Below are positions 8,032-16,884 of a stretch of DNA of 64,000 bases, piece after piece. The DNA lies in assembly GCF_050113715.1 (NCBI RefSeq), contig NZ_JBNJQR010000001.1, positions 558,001 to 622,000 of the forward strand, read 5' to 3'. The notes under the pieces are model-generated. The model was given only the letters and a program-made list of their open reading frames with translations. It did no database searches and had not been told where the DNA came from. Origin of the DNA: Brevibacillus_H ginsengisoli. GTDB lineage: Bacteria > Bacillota > Bacilli > Brevibacillales > Brevibacillaceae. Made by a program: the position numbers and the translations under genes. Each line of letters opens with the position of its first letter. Within the stretch, counting starts at the first letter, position 1.

Positions 8032-8915
8032 ATCTCTTGCAACGCTTGATCCGCGGTCGGGTAGGTAAAAGTATATCCATACGATTGCATAACCTGAGGA
8101 AGTACAAACTGTCCTTGTAAGACGATTTCAGCCATTTCCCCCAGAAGGAATTTAAGAGCAAACGACGGGACTGCCAGCCAATGCGGGCGATGAAGCGTTT
8201 GCGAGATCTTGCGCCCGAACTGATCCATGGTGATTGGTTCGGGCGCTGTCACATTGACAGGACCGTGAATTCTTTGGTCGGTCAAACAGTGCTCGATGAT
8301 TCCCGCTACATCGTCAATATGAATCCAGGATAATAACTGTCGACCACTTCCCACGCGTCCGCCGATCCACCCATAATAAGGGAGAACCATTCGAGGCAAC
8401 GCTCCACCGTTTGCCCCAAGGACTACACCAAGGCGAGCCAGCACGACACGAGTATGAGGAGCAGCTTTAGAAGCGGCTTGCTCCCATTCTCTGGTGACGT
8501 CTGCGAGAAACCCATGACCCGATGGCGATGATTCCGTGAATGTTGCCGTATTGGAGTATCCGTAAAATCCGATCGCGGACGCGTTAATCAAGACTTCTGG
8601 CTTCTGCTCGGAAGCTTTAATGGCCCGAACGATTGTATGAGTCACTTCTAATCGTGATTGCAGAATCGCCTCTTTGCGTTTGGCAGTCCAGCGACCGGAA
8701 TTAATCGATTCACCCGCCAGATTCACAATCGCGTAGGGGGACTTCAGCTTGGAGAGTAAAGCCCCCATCTCATTAAGTTTGTAGGAGATCGTTTGCCCAT
8801 GGGGGACAGAGTGTGAGCCCCTTGTTGGAATCCATACTTCATGACCTGCCGCAAGCAACCGTTTGGCCAAATGCTGCCCAACGAAACCAGAACCTCCAAC
8901 AATGACAATCTGCAA
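8019..8915 (-). CDS. TIGR01777-family NAD(P)-binding epimerase (YfhF-like)
   Basis: This 298-residue Rossmann-fold protein starts MQIVIVGGSGFVGQHL, with the dinucleotide-binding GGxGFVG, and has a C-terminal DUF1731-type end. Family members are called sugar-nucleotide epimerases or cell-division inhibitors, but their reaction is not established. The YxxxK of extended short-chain dehydrogenases is not evident. The start codon is TTG, with AAAGGAGGGG well placed upstream, so this is its likely full length. Confidence 0.8.
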   Translation of the reverse strand: MQIVIVGGSGFVGQHLAKRLLAAGHEVWIPTRGSHSVPHGQTISYKLNEMGALLSKLKSPYAIVNLAGESINSGRWTAKRKEAILQSRLEVTHTIVRAIKASEQKPEVLINASAIGFYGYSNTATFTESSPSGHGFLADVTREWEQAASKAAPHTRVVLARLGVVLGANGGALPRMVLPYYGWIGGRVGSGRQLLSWIHIDDVAGIIEHCLTDQRIHGPVNVTAPEPITMDQFGRKISQTLHRPHWLAVPSFALKFLLGEMAEIVLQGQFVLPQVMQSYGYTFTYPTADQALQEIYKK

Positions 8916-9126
8916 GTAAATCCCCTCCTTTTTCCTTTTAGCTTAGAGTATTTTCCCGCCGCATTCAATTCCGCTGCTTGAACTCTCTGTCCATTTATAC
9001 TTACTCGGCGTTAACAATATCGCCATAATGTGGATATTGTTCTTTCCTTATATGATAGGTATGATTTGGATTAGTTGGTCAAAGGATTTACAGAAATATT
9101 CGACAATCAATCAGAGGAGGCTTCTC

Positions 9127-11439
9127 GTGAAAGAATCAGTCAAGTCGTGGGTTGAGCTATCACTTTTAGATCATGAGAAGCAAGAGGGAGACTGGTCGCC
9201 TGTATTATTTTTATGTACGGATTTTCCCTGTGAATCATTAGATCGAATCACTCGGCTCGCGCGATCAATTGTCCATGTTGATTCCTGTTACGTCACCCTG
9301 CAGGATAATGGAAAGATACGGGTAGTATCAACGGCTGGAGCCGACTTGCGACCCGAGAACGAGTATACCTTATCCATCGTTATACCGCTTGTCAATCGAC
9401 AAGGAAAACAAGTTGGAGCCTTGAACATACTGGACGCTGACAAAAGTGGACTGAATGAAGAAGAAACCCTGCGTTTGGAAGAGTGTGCTCAATTAATAAT
9501 CCGAGAGCTAGAGCTCCAAGCGGTTATTCTCAACCAACAACGGATCAAAGAACAACTGCAAGCGATTAAGCGGCAGCATATCACGATCGTCAACAATATA
9601 AAAGAAGTGATTTTTCAAGCAGACCTACAGGGAAGATGGACGTTTCTCAATCCTGCCTGGTCCACCATTACGGGGTTTAAAACAGAACATTCGTTAGGGA
9701 AGCTGATATTCTCCTACCTGCCAAATAAGGATCAAGAGATATTTGTGGAGATTTTTCTCGATTTGGTTCATCGAAAACGAGAGAGCTATCAGTTGGAAGC
9801 CCGTCTGGCAACAAACGACTCTCAGTGGAAATGGGTAGAGATCTCTATTAGTCCAACCATTGATGAGTGGCAAAACTGCATCGGGATCTCCGGTACGATT
9901 ACGGACATTACCGAGCGCAAGCAGATCGAAATGTACCTGGAGGAGAGCAAACAACGGTATAAATCGCTGTTTGAACAAAATAATGACGCAATTTTAGCTG
10001 TCGATATATCCGGGATATTTACCAGCGCGAACCCGGCAACCTCCAAACTGACTGGCTATTCTCTTGAAGAGTTACTTGGTCGACCGTTTTATTCATTGAT
10101 TCATAATCAACGGCTTGGGAAGATTGGTGAGTATTTCATCAAGACGTTTCGAGGAGAACCGCAAGAATTTGAGACCAATATTATCCATAAAGACGGACAT
10201 CAGGTTGAGTTGAATGTAAAAACCTCCCCAATTTTTGTGAATCACAAAATCATAGGCGCATTTGTCGTAGGGGAGGACATCACGATGAAGAAGCGGGCCG
10301 ACGTCATCTTGAAACGGACGATGCAGGAACTTGCTGACTTTAAGCTGGCATTAGATGAATCCTCGATGGTTTCAATCAGTGATGAAAAGGGTATGATCAC
10401 CTATGTGAATGAGAATTTCTGTGAAGTATCCTCCTATTCAAGAGAAGAGATTATCGGTCAGCATTATTCCGTTCTTGACTCTCAGGAGGTTGATCCGGAG
10501 TTTTTCCCAAAAGTGGATCAAGTGATTAATCAAGGGATCGTCTGGAAGGGGCAAATTCAGAATGTCGCCAAGGATGGATCTCTAATCTGGGCAGAGACAA
10601 CGATTGTTCCCTTTTTGGATGAATTCGGAAGTCCCTATCAATATATGACGATCAAACAGGATATCACCGCGCGTAAGCTGGCGGAGGAACGCTTCATAGA
10701 CGAATTGGAGCTGGCCAAGAAAGTACAGCGTAGTATCCTCACCCCGCCAATCCATAATGAATATCTGCAAATCGATGCGGTCTATGAGCCGTCCGAACAG
10801 TTATCAGGGGACCTGTATAGTTGGTACATGATTGATGAGCACCGCTACGGCGTCATTATTTTGGATGTAATGGGGCATGGGGTACCCGCTTCACTGGTCA
10901 TTATGTCAATCCGCGCGCTTCTTCGAGGTCTCATTACGCGAGTTGTCGAACCGATTCAGGTCATGGATGAATTGAATCAGCACATGTGCAACCTGTTCAA
11001 GGATGAAGAACAGCCGATGGTCACCTTCGTAACCGGAATCTACCTGGTCATTGACATGAAGCTGGGAACGATTGAATATGTGAATGCTGGGCACCCCAGT
11101 GGATTATTTATCTCGAATCAGGAGATTACTCCTCTTGACTCGGGAGGTATTCCACTTGGCGTCCTTAGTGATATTCAACTGAATCAAGGGAAAATTCACT
11201 TTACCCGGGATTTTCGTGTTTTTCTCTATACGGATGGTTTGCTTGATTCTTTCGATACTTCAAGTAAGATGAATAAGGATATCGTAAAACAGAACATATT
11301 GGATTACGAAAATAGGCATCATTCCGAATTGTTTCAAGAGATGCTGAGCAACAAGCGAGCACAGCACAATGCTGCGGATGATATTTGCATGATCAGTATT
11401 ACCGTTAATAATGAAGCGTTTTGGGGGGAAGGAAGATAA
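9127..11439 (+). CDS. GAF/PAS-sensor SpoIIE-type PP2C phosphatase
   Basis: This 770-residue cytosolic sensor phosphatase should dephosphorylate a STAS anti-anti-sigma protein. In order there is a GAF-like region (about 25-150), three PAS domains (about 160-270, 285-400, 405-530) and a PP2C domain (about 540-765). The PP2C domain shows SGDLYSW, DVMGHGVPA, NAGHPS, YTDGLLDS and a late ADD. I chose the GTG at 9127 because AGAGGAGG lies six bases upstream; the ATG at 9028 has no ribosome site. The kinase and STAS genes follow at once, forming an RsbP/RsbW/RsbV-like module. The input signal is unknown. Confidence 0.85.
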   Translation: MKESVKSWVELSLLDHEKQEGDWSPVLFLCTDFPCESLDRITRLARSIVHVDSCYVTLQDNGKIRVVSTAGADLRPENEYTLSIVIPLVNRQGKQVGALNILDADKSGLNEEETLRLEECAQLIIRELELQAVILNQQRIKEQLQAIKRQHITIVNNIKEVIFQADLQGRWTFLNPAWSTITGFKTEHSLGKLIFSYLPNKDQEIFVEIFLDLVHRKRESYQLEARLATNDSQWKWVEISISPTIDEWQNCIGISGTITDITERKQIEMYLEESKQRYKSLFEQNNDAILAVDISGIFTSANPATSKLTGYSLEELLGRPFYSLIHNQRLGKIGEYFIKTFRGEPQEFETNIIHKDGHQVELNVKTSPIFVNHKIIGAFVVGEDITMKKRADVILKRTMQELADFKLALDESSMVSISDEKGMITYVNENFCEVSSYSREEIIGQHYSVLDSQEVDPEFFPKVDQVINQGIVWKGQIQNVAKDGSLIWAETTIVPFLDEFGSPYQYMTIKQDITARKLAEERFIDELELAKKVQRSILTPPIHNEYLQIDAVYEPSEQLSGDLYSWYMIDEHRYGVIILDVMGHGVPASLVIMSIRALLRGLITRVVEPIQVMDELNQHMCNLFKDEEQPMVTFVTGIYLVIDMKLGTIEYVNAGHPSGLFISNQEITPLDSGGIPLGVLSDIQLNQGKIHFTRDFRVFLYTDGLLDSFDTSSKMNKDIVKQNILDYENRHHSELFQEMLSNKRAQHNAADDICMISITVNNEAFWGEGR

Positions 11440-11442
11440 ATC

Positions 11443-11877
11443 GTGATACATGTACAAATTGATTGTCCAGCATCTATCGAAATGGTTGAATATCTTGATC
11501 AAATATGTGAATGGACCATATCACGATACAACAAACTAGAGAGCAGAAAAGTAGTCTTGGCTGTTCACGAGGCCATTATTAATTCAGTTGAAGCGATGAA
11601 ACGTAGATATGGAGAACAAAACACTGAGAGTAACATCTCCTTAAAGATCAGGCTTCAAATGGAAGAAATTGAAGTCAAAATCATTGATTCAGCTGGTGGG
11701 CTGTCAGCTGAAGCTAAAGAAAGACTGCAGAATCAGGATTTTGACGATTTAATCTGGGAAGAAGATGGTCGTGGGCTATTGTTTATCAAACACCTAGTTG
11801 ATGAGGTCTGGCAGGATCAAGATGAAGACGGTCGATTTGTGATGGGACTTAGAAAGAGGGTCAAACAAAATGCATAA
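11443..11877 (+). CDS. RsbW-like anti-sigma serine kinase (HATPase)
   Basis: This 144-residue GHKL ATPase resembles RsbW/SpoIIAB. The N box is HEAIINSVEA (about residues 43-52), the G1 region IIDSAGG is weaker than the usual DxGxG, and G2 is EDGRGLLFIKHL. It should phosphorylate the STAS protein encoded next and bind a target when the STAS protein is phosphorylated. The GTG follows GGAAGGAAG and lies three bases after the phosphatase gene. Its end overlaps the STAS gene by eight bases. No sigma factor is adjacent, so the controlled protein is not identified. Confidence 0.85.
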   Translation: MIHVQIDCPASIEMVEYLDQICEWTISRYNKLESRKVVLAVHEAIINSVEAMKRRYGEQNTESNISLKIRLQMEEIEVKIIDSAGGLSAEAKERLQNQDFDDLIWEEDGRGLLFIKHLVDEVWQDQDEDGRFVMGLRKRVKQNA

Positions 11878-12259
11878 TCCTTCAAATTCATCCACCGTAG
11901 AGATACACGCTCAGAATCGCCAAAGCAAGCTGCTGATTGACATGAAAGGCAAACTGATTTACGGCAATACGAACGCTGTCAAAACCAGATTGAAAGAACT
12001 GGTTGGACAAGCGGAGGGATACATTATCGACTTGAGTCATTTGCAATTTATCGACAGTACAGGTTTTGGGGTACTGATTAATTTTGCCAAGCTGGTAGGC
12101 ATCAAGAAAATGGCCATCGTGGTAAAAGATGAAATGATTCATGAATTGTTTACCATCTCCAAGCTAAACCAATTATTTCCGATTACTTCAACGGTAGAAG
12201 AAGCAGAACTTCATCTGGACAAGGGCTATCAGGCACCGATGAAGCTGGAAGATTATTAA
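11870..12259 (+). CDS. STAS-domain anti-anti-sigma factor (RsbV-like)
   Basis: This 129-residue STAS protein has the phosphorylation segment FIDSTGFG, with the serine at about residue 64. When unphosphorylated such proteins sequester their HATPase kinase and free its target. It overlaps the kinase gene, which indicates coupled translation and matched amounts. It is slightly longer than RsbV, with a C-terminal extension. The module ends at a strong terminator. Confidence 0.85.
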   Translation: MHNPSNSSTVEIHAQNRQSKLLIDMKGKLIYGNTNAVKTRLKELVGQAEGYIIDLSHLQFIDSTGFGVLINFAKLVGIKKMAIVVKDEMIHELFTISKLNQLFPITSTVEEAELHLDKGYQAPMKLEDY

Positions 12260-12288
12260 ACCCAACTGCATAGGAGTAACAAACAGAA

Positions 12289-12352
12289 AACTCTCCGATT
12301 AACGAAGTGGTTCAGTTGCTTGAACCAAGGCTAATCGGAGAGTTATTTTTGT
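12289..12352. terminator. Bidirectional terminator
   Basis: AACTCTCCGATTA pairs with TAATCGGAGAGTT, with a smaller inner hairpin GGTTCA/TGAACC, and is followed by ATTTTTG. It lies between the convergent STAS and GH18 genes and can serve both. Confidence 0.7.
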
Positions 12353-12354
12353 GA

Positions 12355-13410
12355 TCAAATGGTTTTCCCTAGTCCTTCTTGCACAGCCTTCCAGAAGTTT
12401 TCATCTTCCAAACGCAAACACCACATAGAAACCCCGGCAAGATTATATTTAACAGCTAACTGAGCTTTCAATTGAATACTCTCGTAATTCTCGTACCAAA
12501 CTATATGGGAACTGCCATCTGTTGCTTTATAGGTAAAATAGGGAGATGATGAGGTGGCATCCCAACCTGGAATAGCTCGTGTTTTTCGCAATAGATTCGG
12601 AATGTTCTTCCAGGCAACCGCAGAACCAGTACCAGCGGTTGTGTTCCAATCATATCCATAAGCGGATATGCCCATGATCACTTTGTTTGCCGGTATTTGG
12701 GAGGTTGCATATTGAAGCACGTTTTCGACCCAATGAAGACCTGATACTGGGCCAGGGTCACTCCATGGGCCATTCTGGTCATACGTCATCAACTGAATAT
12801 AATCAGCAGTTTGTCCCAACGTGTAGTAATCAAACGTTCCTTCCCAGGGGCTGCTAGGTGAGTCGCTTGTTTTGGCCATGACGGAAACTACCGTTTCATA
12901 TCCTTTAGGTCGAAGGACTTGGGTTAGCTCCCGAATAAACGTGTTGAAATAAGAGCGGTCACTGGCTAACATATTTTCAAAATCGATGTTCACGCCCTTG
13001 TACCCGTTATGCCGGATAAGCGAAAGAATATTTTGCACCGTTTTTCCGCGGAGGATAGGATCGCTTAGAATGACGTGGGCCGCATTCGAATCAAAAGAAC
13101 CGTTTGTTCGATTCGCAACAGCCACATACGGACGAATTCCCGTTTTGGCTGCAAGCGTTAATGCGTTGGACGGAACGAGTCCGTGTACATTACCGCTTCG
13201 ATCCACATCATAGGTCAATGTTGAAATATGGTTGATAGATGAACGATACAAAGCTAAAGAAGTATAGGAGCTAGTGTCTCCGGGATAGTACACCGTATAG
13301 TAGCCCATAACCATTTTCGAATGAAACGCGTTTGCTGCTCGTCCAGGAAGAATCGAGATGCCAAAAATCAAGAGAATAAGAAAGAGAGTTAGAAGTTTTG
13401 TGAGTTTCAT
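12355..13410 (-). CDS. Secreted GH18-family glycosidase
   Basis: This 351-residue protein has an N-terminal signal peptide (about residues 1-26, ending GRAANA) and a glycoside hydrolase family 18 barrel. The catalytic segment GVNIDFEN places the acid at Glu145. In spore formers GH18 enzymes without LysM or chitin-binding domains often act on N-acetylglucosamine bonds of peptidoglycan or cortex (YaaH/SleL/YdhD type), but chitin cannot be excluded. The MTYDQNG and SMWCLRLED segments also fit the family. GTAGGGGA precedes the ATG. A second GH18 gene, with SLH domains, is at 31125. Confidence 0.8.
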   Translation of the reverse strand: MKLTKLLTLFLILLIFGISILPGRAANAFHSKMVMGYYTVYYPGDTSSYTSLALYRSSINHISTLTYDVDRSGNVHGLVPSNALTLAAKTGIRPYVAVANRTNGSFDSNAAHVILSDPILRGKTVQNILSLIRHNGYKGVNIDFENMLASDRSYFNTFIRELTQVLRPKGYETVVSVMAKTSDSPSSPWEGTFDYYTLGQTADYIQLMTYDQNGPWSDPGPVSGLHWVENVLQYATSQIPANKVIMGISAYGYDWNTTAGTGSAVAWKNIPNLLRKTRAIPGWDATSSSPYFTYKATDGSSHIVWYENYESIQLKAQLAVKYNLAGVSMWCLRLEDENFWKAVQEGLGKTI

Positions 13411-13725
13411 GCTGTTCCCCTACTTTCAATATGTTGGTTCCTATTCAATACATCGGAGAATTCCGGCAGCTTGGAATAGTGTAGAAAGTAGGAATTGCTA
13501 TGAATAACGAATACAAAAAATACGCATATGGACTCAGTTTAATGTGAATGGGGCTTAGTTTTTTCTATTGATTCCTTGTTAATGATAAAAAGCTATGGTA
13601 TATTTTTGTGGGAAAAAATTACTAGTTTATTGACGTGGTGATTCCTCTTTGGAAGTAACCATGTCTTTTTTCCGTGAAAAAAGTCTCGGTTTTTTTATCA
13701 AAGCGAATCTGACGGGGGATTTAAC
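13411..13725. other. Intergenic region before the chemoreceptor gene
   Basis: This 315-base spacer separates the divergent GH18 and chemoreceptor genes. A short hairpin CTTTTTT-CCGTG-AAAAAAG is present near 13665-13683, followed by a T-rich stretch. I see no convincing promoter boxes or coding remnant. Confidence 0.4.
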
Positions 13726-15423
13726 GTGAAAATTTCTACGAGTATCAAACTAACAAGTACAATGGTCTTGGTATTAGCGGTTCTTACTTTTCTCAGTCTA
13801 TATTTTCTGGATCAGAGCATAAATGAGGAGAATCAAGTAGTAGAAAAGAAAATAGAGTTTAAACAATTGGGTAACGATCTAATGAGTGGTTCCGATTACC
13901 TAACCAATGAAGTAAGAAGCTATGTTCAATATGGAGAAAAACAGCACTACGACAACTATTGGCGAGAGGTTAATGAAACAAAAACCCGTGATCATTCAAT
14001 CAAGAGACTCGAGGAGCTCGGTGCGCCAGAGGAATTGCTATCTTTGGTAAAGGAAGCGAAGGAAAAGTCCGACACCCTGGCCAAGCTTGAAGACGAAGCG
14101 ATGAAAGCGGCCGAGCGCAAGGATTTTGATAAGGCGCGGGCTTTGGTTTTTGGTAATGAATATGAAGAAATGAAAAGCAGTATAGCAAACAAAATCAAGG
14201 AGTTTGCAACGAAGTTAAATCAGCAAGCAGAGCAAGCTTCAACGGAAGCACAAAACGCGACGCATCTGTTCTTGTTCGTATCCAACGTCCTTACGGTGAT
14301 TACTGTAGCGGCCATGATGCTTACTTTCATCTACTTATATAGAAAAATTGTTCACCCGCTTGGCAAACTAACAGCTGTAGCAAACCAGGTAGCAAAAGGT
14401 GATTTAAGAGTCGACAAATCGGAGCAAAGCAGTTCCAATGATGAAGTTTCCGTATTGTCTCAGGCGATCAATGAAATGGTAAAGAATCTCCAAGGGATTA
14501 TTCAGCAGGTTAACGTTAACGGAGAACAGGTGGCTGCCTCTTCTGAGCAACTAACCGCTAGCTCAGAGCAGAGTACCAAAGCGGCTGAACAAATTACCAC
14601 GACAACGCTTAGTCTAGCGGAAGGATCTGAAGAACAGCTAAGAAGTATCGATCATGTATCGAACACGATTAGTCAAATGTCAGCTAGAATTCAGGAAATT
14701 GCTGCAAACAGCGAAAAAATGTCCGAATTGGCAGAGGGTGCGGTCGCATCATCCGATGAAGGATCCACCACAGTAGAGACTGTACTAAAAAATATGAACG
14801 AGATTAATGAAACCGTTCAGAATAGCGGAAAAGTAATCAGAACGCTGGGGAACCGCTCTCAAGAAATCGGTAAAATTGTTGGAGCAATCAGTGATATTGC
14901 GACTCAAACCAATCTTTTGGCGCTTAATGCCGCGATTGAATCAGCGCGTGCGGGAGAACATGGGAAGGGCTTTGCGGTTGTTGCGGATGAGGTAAGGAAG
15001 CTAGCTGAACAGTCCAAGAAATCGGCAGAACAAATCGCCAGTGTCCTTGAAGGCTTCCAATATGAAACACAGGAAGCGGTCCAATCGATAGAAAGTGGAA
15101 CAGAAAAGGTATTGGAAGGACTCGAAAGCGCTCAGAGAATCAATGTTGTGTTCCAAGACATTAAGCATTCCATCACAAATGTGAATCATACCGTCACGGA
15201 AGTAACAGCCTCTATTGAACATATGGCAGAAGGAAGCGAACAAATAGTAGAAGCCGTGGAGATTATTAAAAAGGCCGCTGAAGAGGGCTCTAAAGCCAGC
15301 CAGGAGAATTCCGCGGCCATCGAAGAACAGTTGGCGACGATGCAAGAAGTCGCTTCTTCCGCTCAATCTCTTTCCTATCTCGCAAGCGAGTTACAGGAAT
15401 CGGTCACGAAGTTTAAACTTTAA
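13726..15423 (+). CDS. Methyl-accepting chemotaxis protein
   Basis: This 565-residue transmembrane chemoreceptor has a first membrane helix at about 7-28 and a second at 182-206. Between them is a helical external region of about 150 residues, of four-helix-bundle type. A HAMP domain (about 207-260) leads into a long signalling coiled coil. The conserved hairpin tip, with QTNLLALNAAIESARAGEHG, is at about 390-415 and binds CheA/CheW. Glutamate- and glutamine-rich methylation segments flank it. The ligand cannot be inferred. A GTG start follows GGGGGA. It appears to be a single-gene unit. Confidence 0.9.
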   Translation: MKISTSIKLTSTMVLVLAVLTFLSLYFLDQSINEENQVVEKKIEFKQLGNDLMSGSDYLTNEVRSYVQYGEKQHYDNYWREVNETKTRDHSIKRLEELGAPEELLSLVKEAKEKSDTLAKLEDEAMKAAERKDFDKARALVFGNEYEEMKSSIANKIKEFATKLNQQAEQASTEAQNATHLFLFVSNVLTVITVAAMMLTFIYLYRKIVHPLGKLTAVANQVAKGDLRVDKSEQSSSNDEVSVLSQAINEMVKNLQGIIQQVNVNGEQVAASSEQLTASSEQSTKAAEQITTTTLSLAEGSEEQLRSIDHVSNTISQMSARIQEIAANSEKMSELAEGAVASSDEGSTTVETVLKNMNEINETVQNSGKVIRTLGNRSQEIGKIVGAISDIATQTNLLALNAAIESARAGEHGKGFAVVADEVRKLAEQSKKSAEQIASVLEGFQYETQEAVQSIESGTEKVLEGLESAQRINVVFQDIKHSITNVNHTVTEVTASIEHMAEGSEQIVEAVEIIKKAAEEGSKASQENSAAIEEQLATMQEVASSAQSLSYLASELQESVTKFKL

Positions 15424-15508
15424 GTTCTTGATCAGTTGCATAAGCTGACGGTTCGAGGAATAAGATCAAACGTTTGGATAAATACCCAAAAATGAATGGA
15501 GGAACTGT

Positions 15509-15976
15509 ATGTCTAAGACGATTATTCATACGGCTAAATCAATGCGTCAATTTCTTCTCCATCAATTGCAATCGATCTCCGAAGAACTGTTTGATGTTCA
15601 ACCTCAAGGCTTTAGCAATACGATCAGATGGAATGCTGGACATATTGCCTTTTTTCATGATTACTTTTTATCGTTAGGCTTGCCAGTTCAGTCTAACCTT
15701 TCGGAACAGTACGCAACGTTATTTCATTCAGGAACCCAACCGTCTGAATGGGTAATCACACCCCCATCGAAAGAAGAGCTTATCGAGCAGTTGTCCGCGC
15801 AACTTGCCAATATGTCCGAGATTGATCCAAGCGCATTGGATGAGTTGCTAAAATCGCCTATTGAAATGGGGCCATTACAGTTTGAAACGGTTGGAGAGAT
15901 CGTTAACTTCTCAACGGCCCATGAAGCGATGCATCTTGCAACGATTTCTTGTCTGGTAAAGGCAGCACAATCTTAA
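15509..15976 (+). CDS. DinB-superfamily protein
   Basis: This 155-residue protein fits the DinB/YfiT four-helix fold. Histidines in WNAGHIAFFHDY (about residue 49) and in the late TAHEAMH segment (about 137 and 141) are candidate metal ligands. Many bacilli carry multiple DinB proteins; several are thiol-dependent transferases using bacillithiol, others are uncharacterised. GGAGG precedes the ATG. It stands alone, with a terminator behind it. Confidence 0.75.
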   Translation: MSKTIIHTAKSMRQFLLHQLQSISEELFDVQPQGFSNTIRWNAGHIAFFHDYFLSLGLPVQSNLSEQYATLFHSGTQPSEWVITPPSKEELIEQLSAQLANMSEIDPSALDELLKSPIEMGPLQFETVGEIVNFSTAHEAMHLATISCLVKAAQS

Positions 15977-15995
15977 AAGAGAATGCAAAACACAC

Positions 15996-16031
15996 AAACC
16001 TCGTTGGTCTCCAACGAGGTTTTGCTTTTTA
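15996..16031 (+). terminator. Terminator after the DinB gene
   Basis: AAACCTCGTTGG pairs perfectly with CCAACGAGGTTT around a TCT loop, followed by TGCTTTTTAAT. Confidence 0.8.
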
Positions 16032-16157
16032 ATAGGATGAGGCTTTTCTTTGATCGAATTTAAATTTTTTTACAAAAATTATGAAACGTATTTTCGTTTA
16101 ATACGTCATCCTTACAGGAGTGGAAAAAAATAGATAGGGTAACGAGGTGTTCAAACC

Positions 16158-16859
16158 ATGAGCAATCAACCAGGGGAACTCACGGTGTCGGGTGTGAATC
16201 ACAGTTACGGAGCAGGCAAGCTGAAGGTTCCGGTACTGTACGATATTAATTTGCACGTCAACAACGGGGAGTTCGTCGCTCTTTGTGGTACCTCAGGTTC
16301 GGGAAAATCAACCTTGCTAAGTCTGATGGCAGGTCTGACTCGTCCAGAGGAAGGGGGCATTTTTATCAATGGCGAGGAAATTTCTCGCTACAACGAGAAT
16401 CAGCTTTGTCTTTTTCGTAGACGCTGCATGGGTTTCGTCTTTCAATCTTTCAACCTGTTACCCAACCTGACAGCGTTAGAAAACGTGGAATTACCGCTCA
16501 TTTTCCTCGGAGAGAGCAGACGGAATCGCATCAAGCGAGCCAATGAAATCTTGGAAATGGTGGGATTAGGAGGACGTACGAAGCATCGGCCTAACGAGCT
16601 TTCCGGCGGTCAGCAACAGCGCGTCAGCATCGCGCGTGCCTTAGTGACCAATCCAAGTATCGTACTTGCCGACGAACCAACGGGGAATTTGGATAGTGCG
16701 ACAGAGGAAGAGATTCTGGTTCTATTGCGCGAGATGAATCGCGAACACCAAACAACATTTGTGATTGTCACCCATGATCAAGGGGTGGCACAGAATTCAG
16801 ATCGGATCATTCATCTGAAGGACGGAAGAGTAATCCAACCCGAGTATATGCTCGCCTAA
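16158..16859 (+). CDS. MacB/LolD-type ABC transporter ATPase
   Basis: This 233-residue ATP-binding subunit has Walker A GTSGSGKST (about residues 43-51), signature LSGGQQQR (about 147-154), Walker B VLADEP and the D-loop GNLDSAT. It energises the FtsX/MacB-like permease encoded next; the set resembles YknXYZ and MacAB, which export peptides or toxic compounds. GAGGTG precedes the ATG. Permease and adaptor genes follow in one operon. Confidence 0.9.
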   Translation: MSNQPGELTVSGVNHSYGAGKLKVPVLYDINLHVNNGEFVALCGTSGSGKSTLLSLMAGLTRPEEGGIFINGEEISRYNENQLCLFRRRCMGFVFQSFNLLPNLTALENVELPLIFLGESRRNRIKRANEILEMVGLGGRTKHRPNELSGGQQQRVSIARALVTNPSIVLADEPTGNLDSATEEEILVLLREMNREHQTTFVIVTHDQGVAQNSDRIIHLKDGRVIQPEYMLA

Positions 16860-16884
16860 TTGGCTTTGAGAAGGTGTGAGAAAC

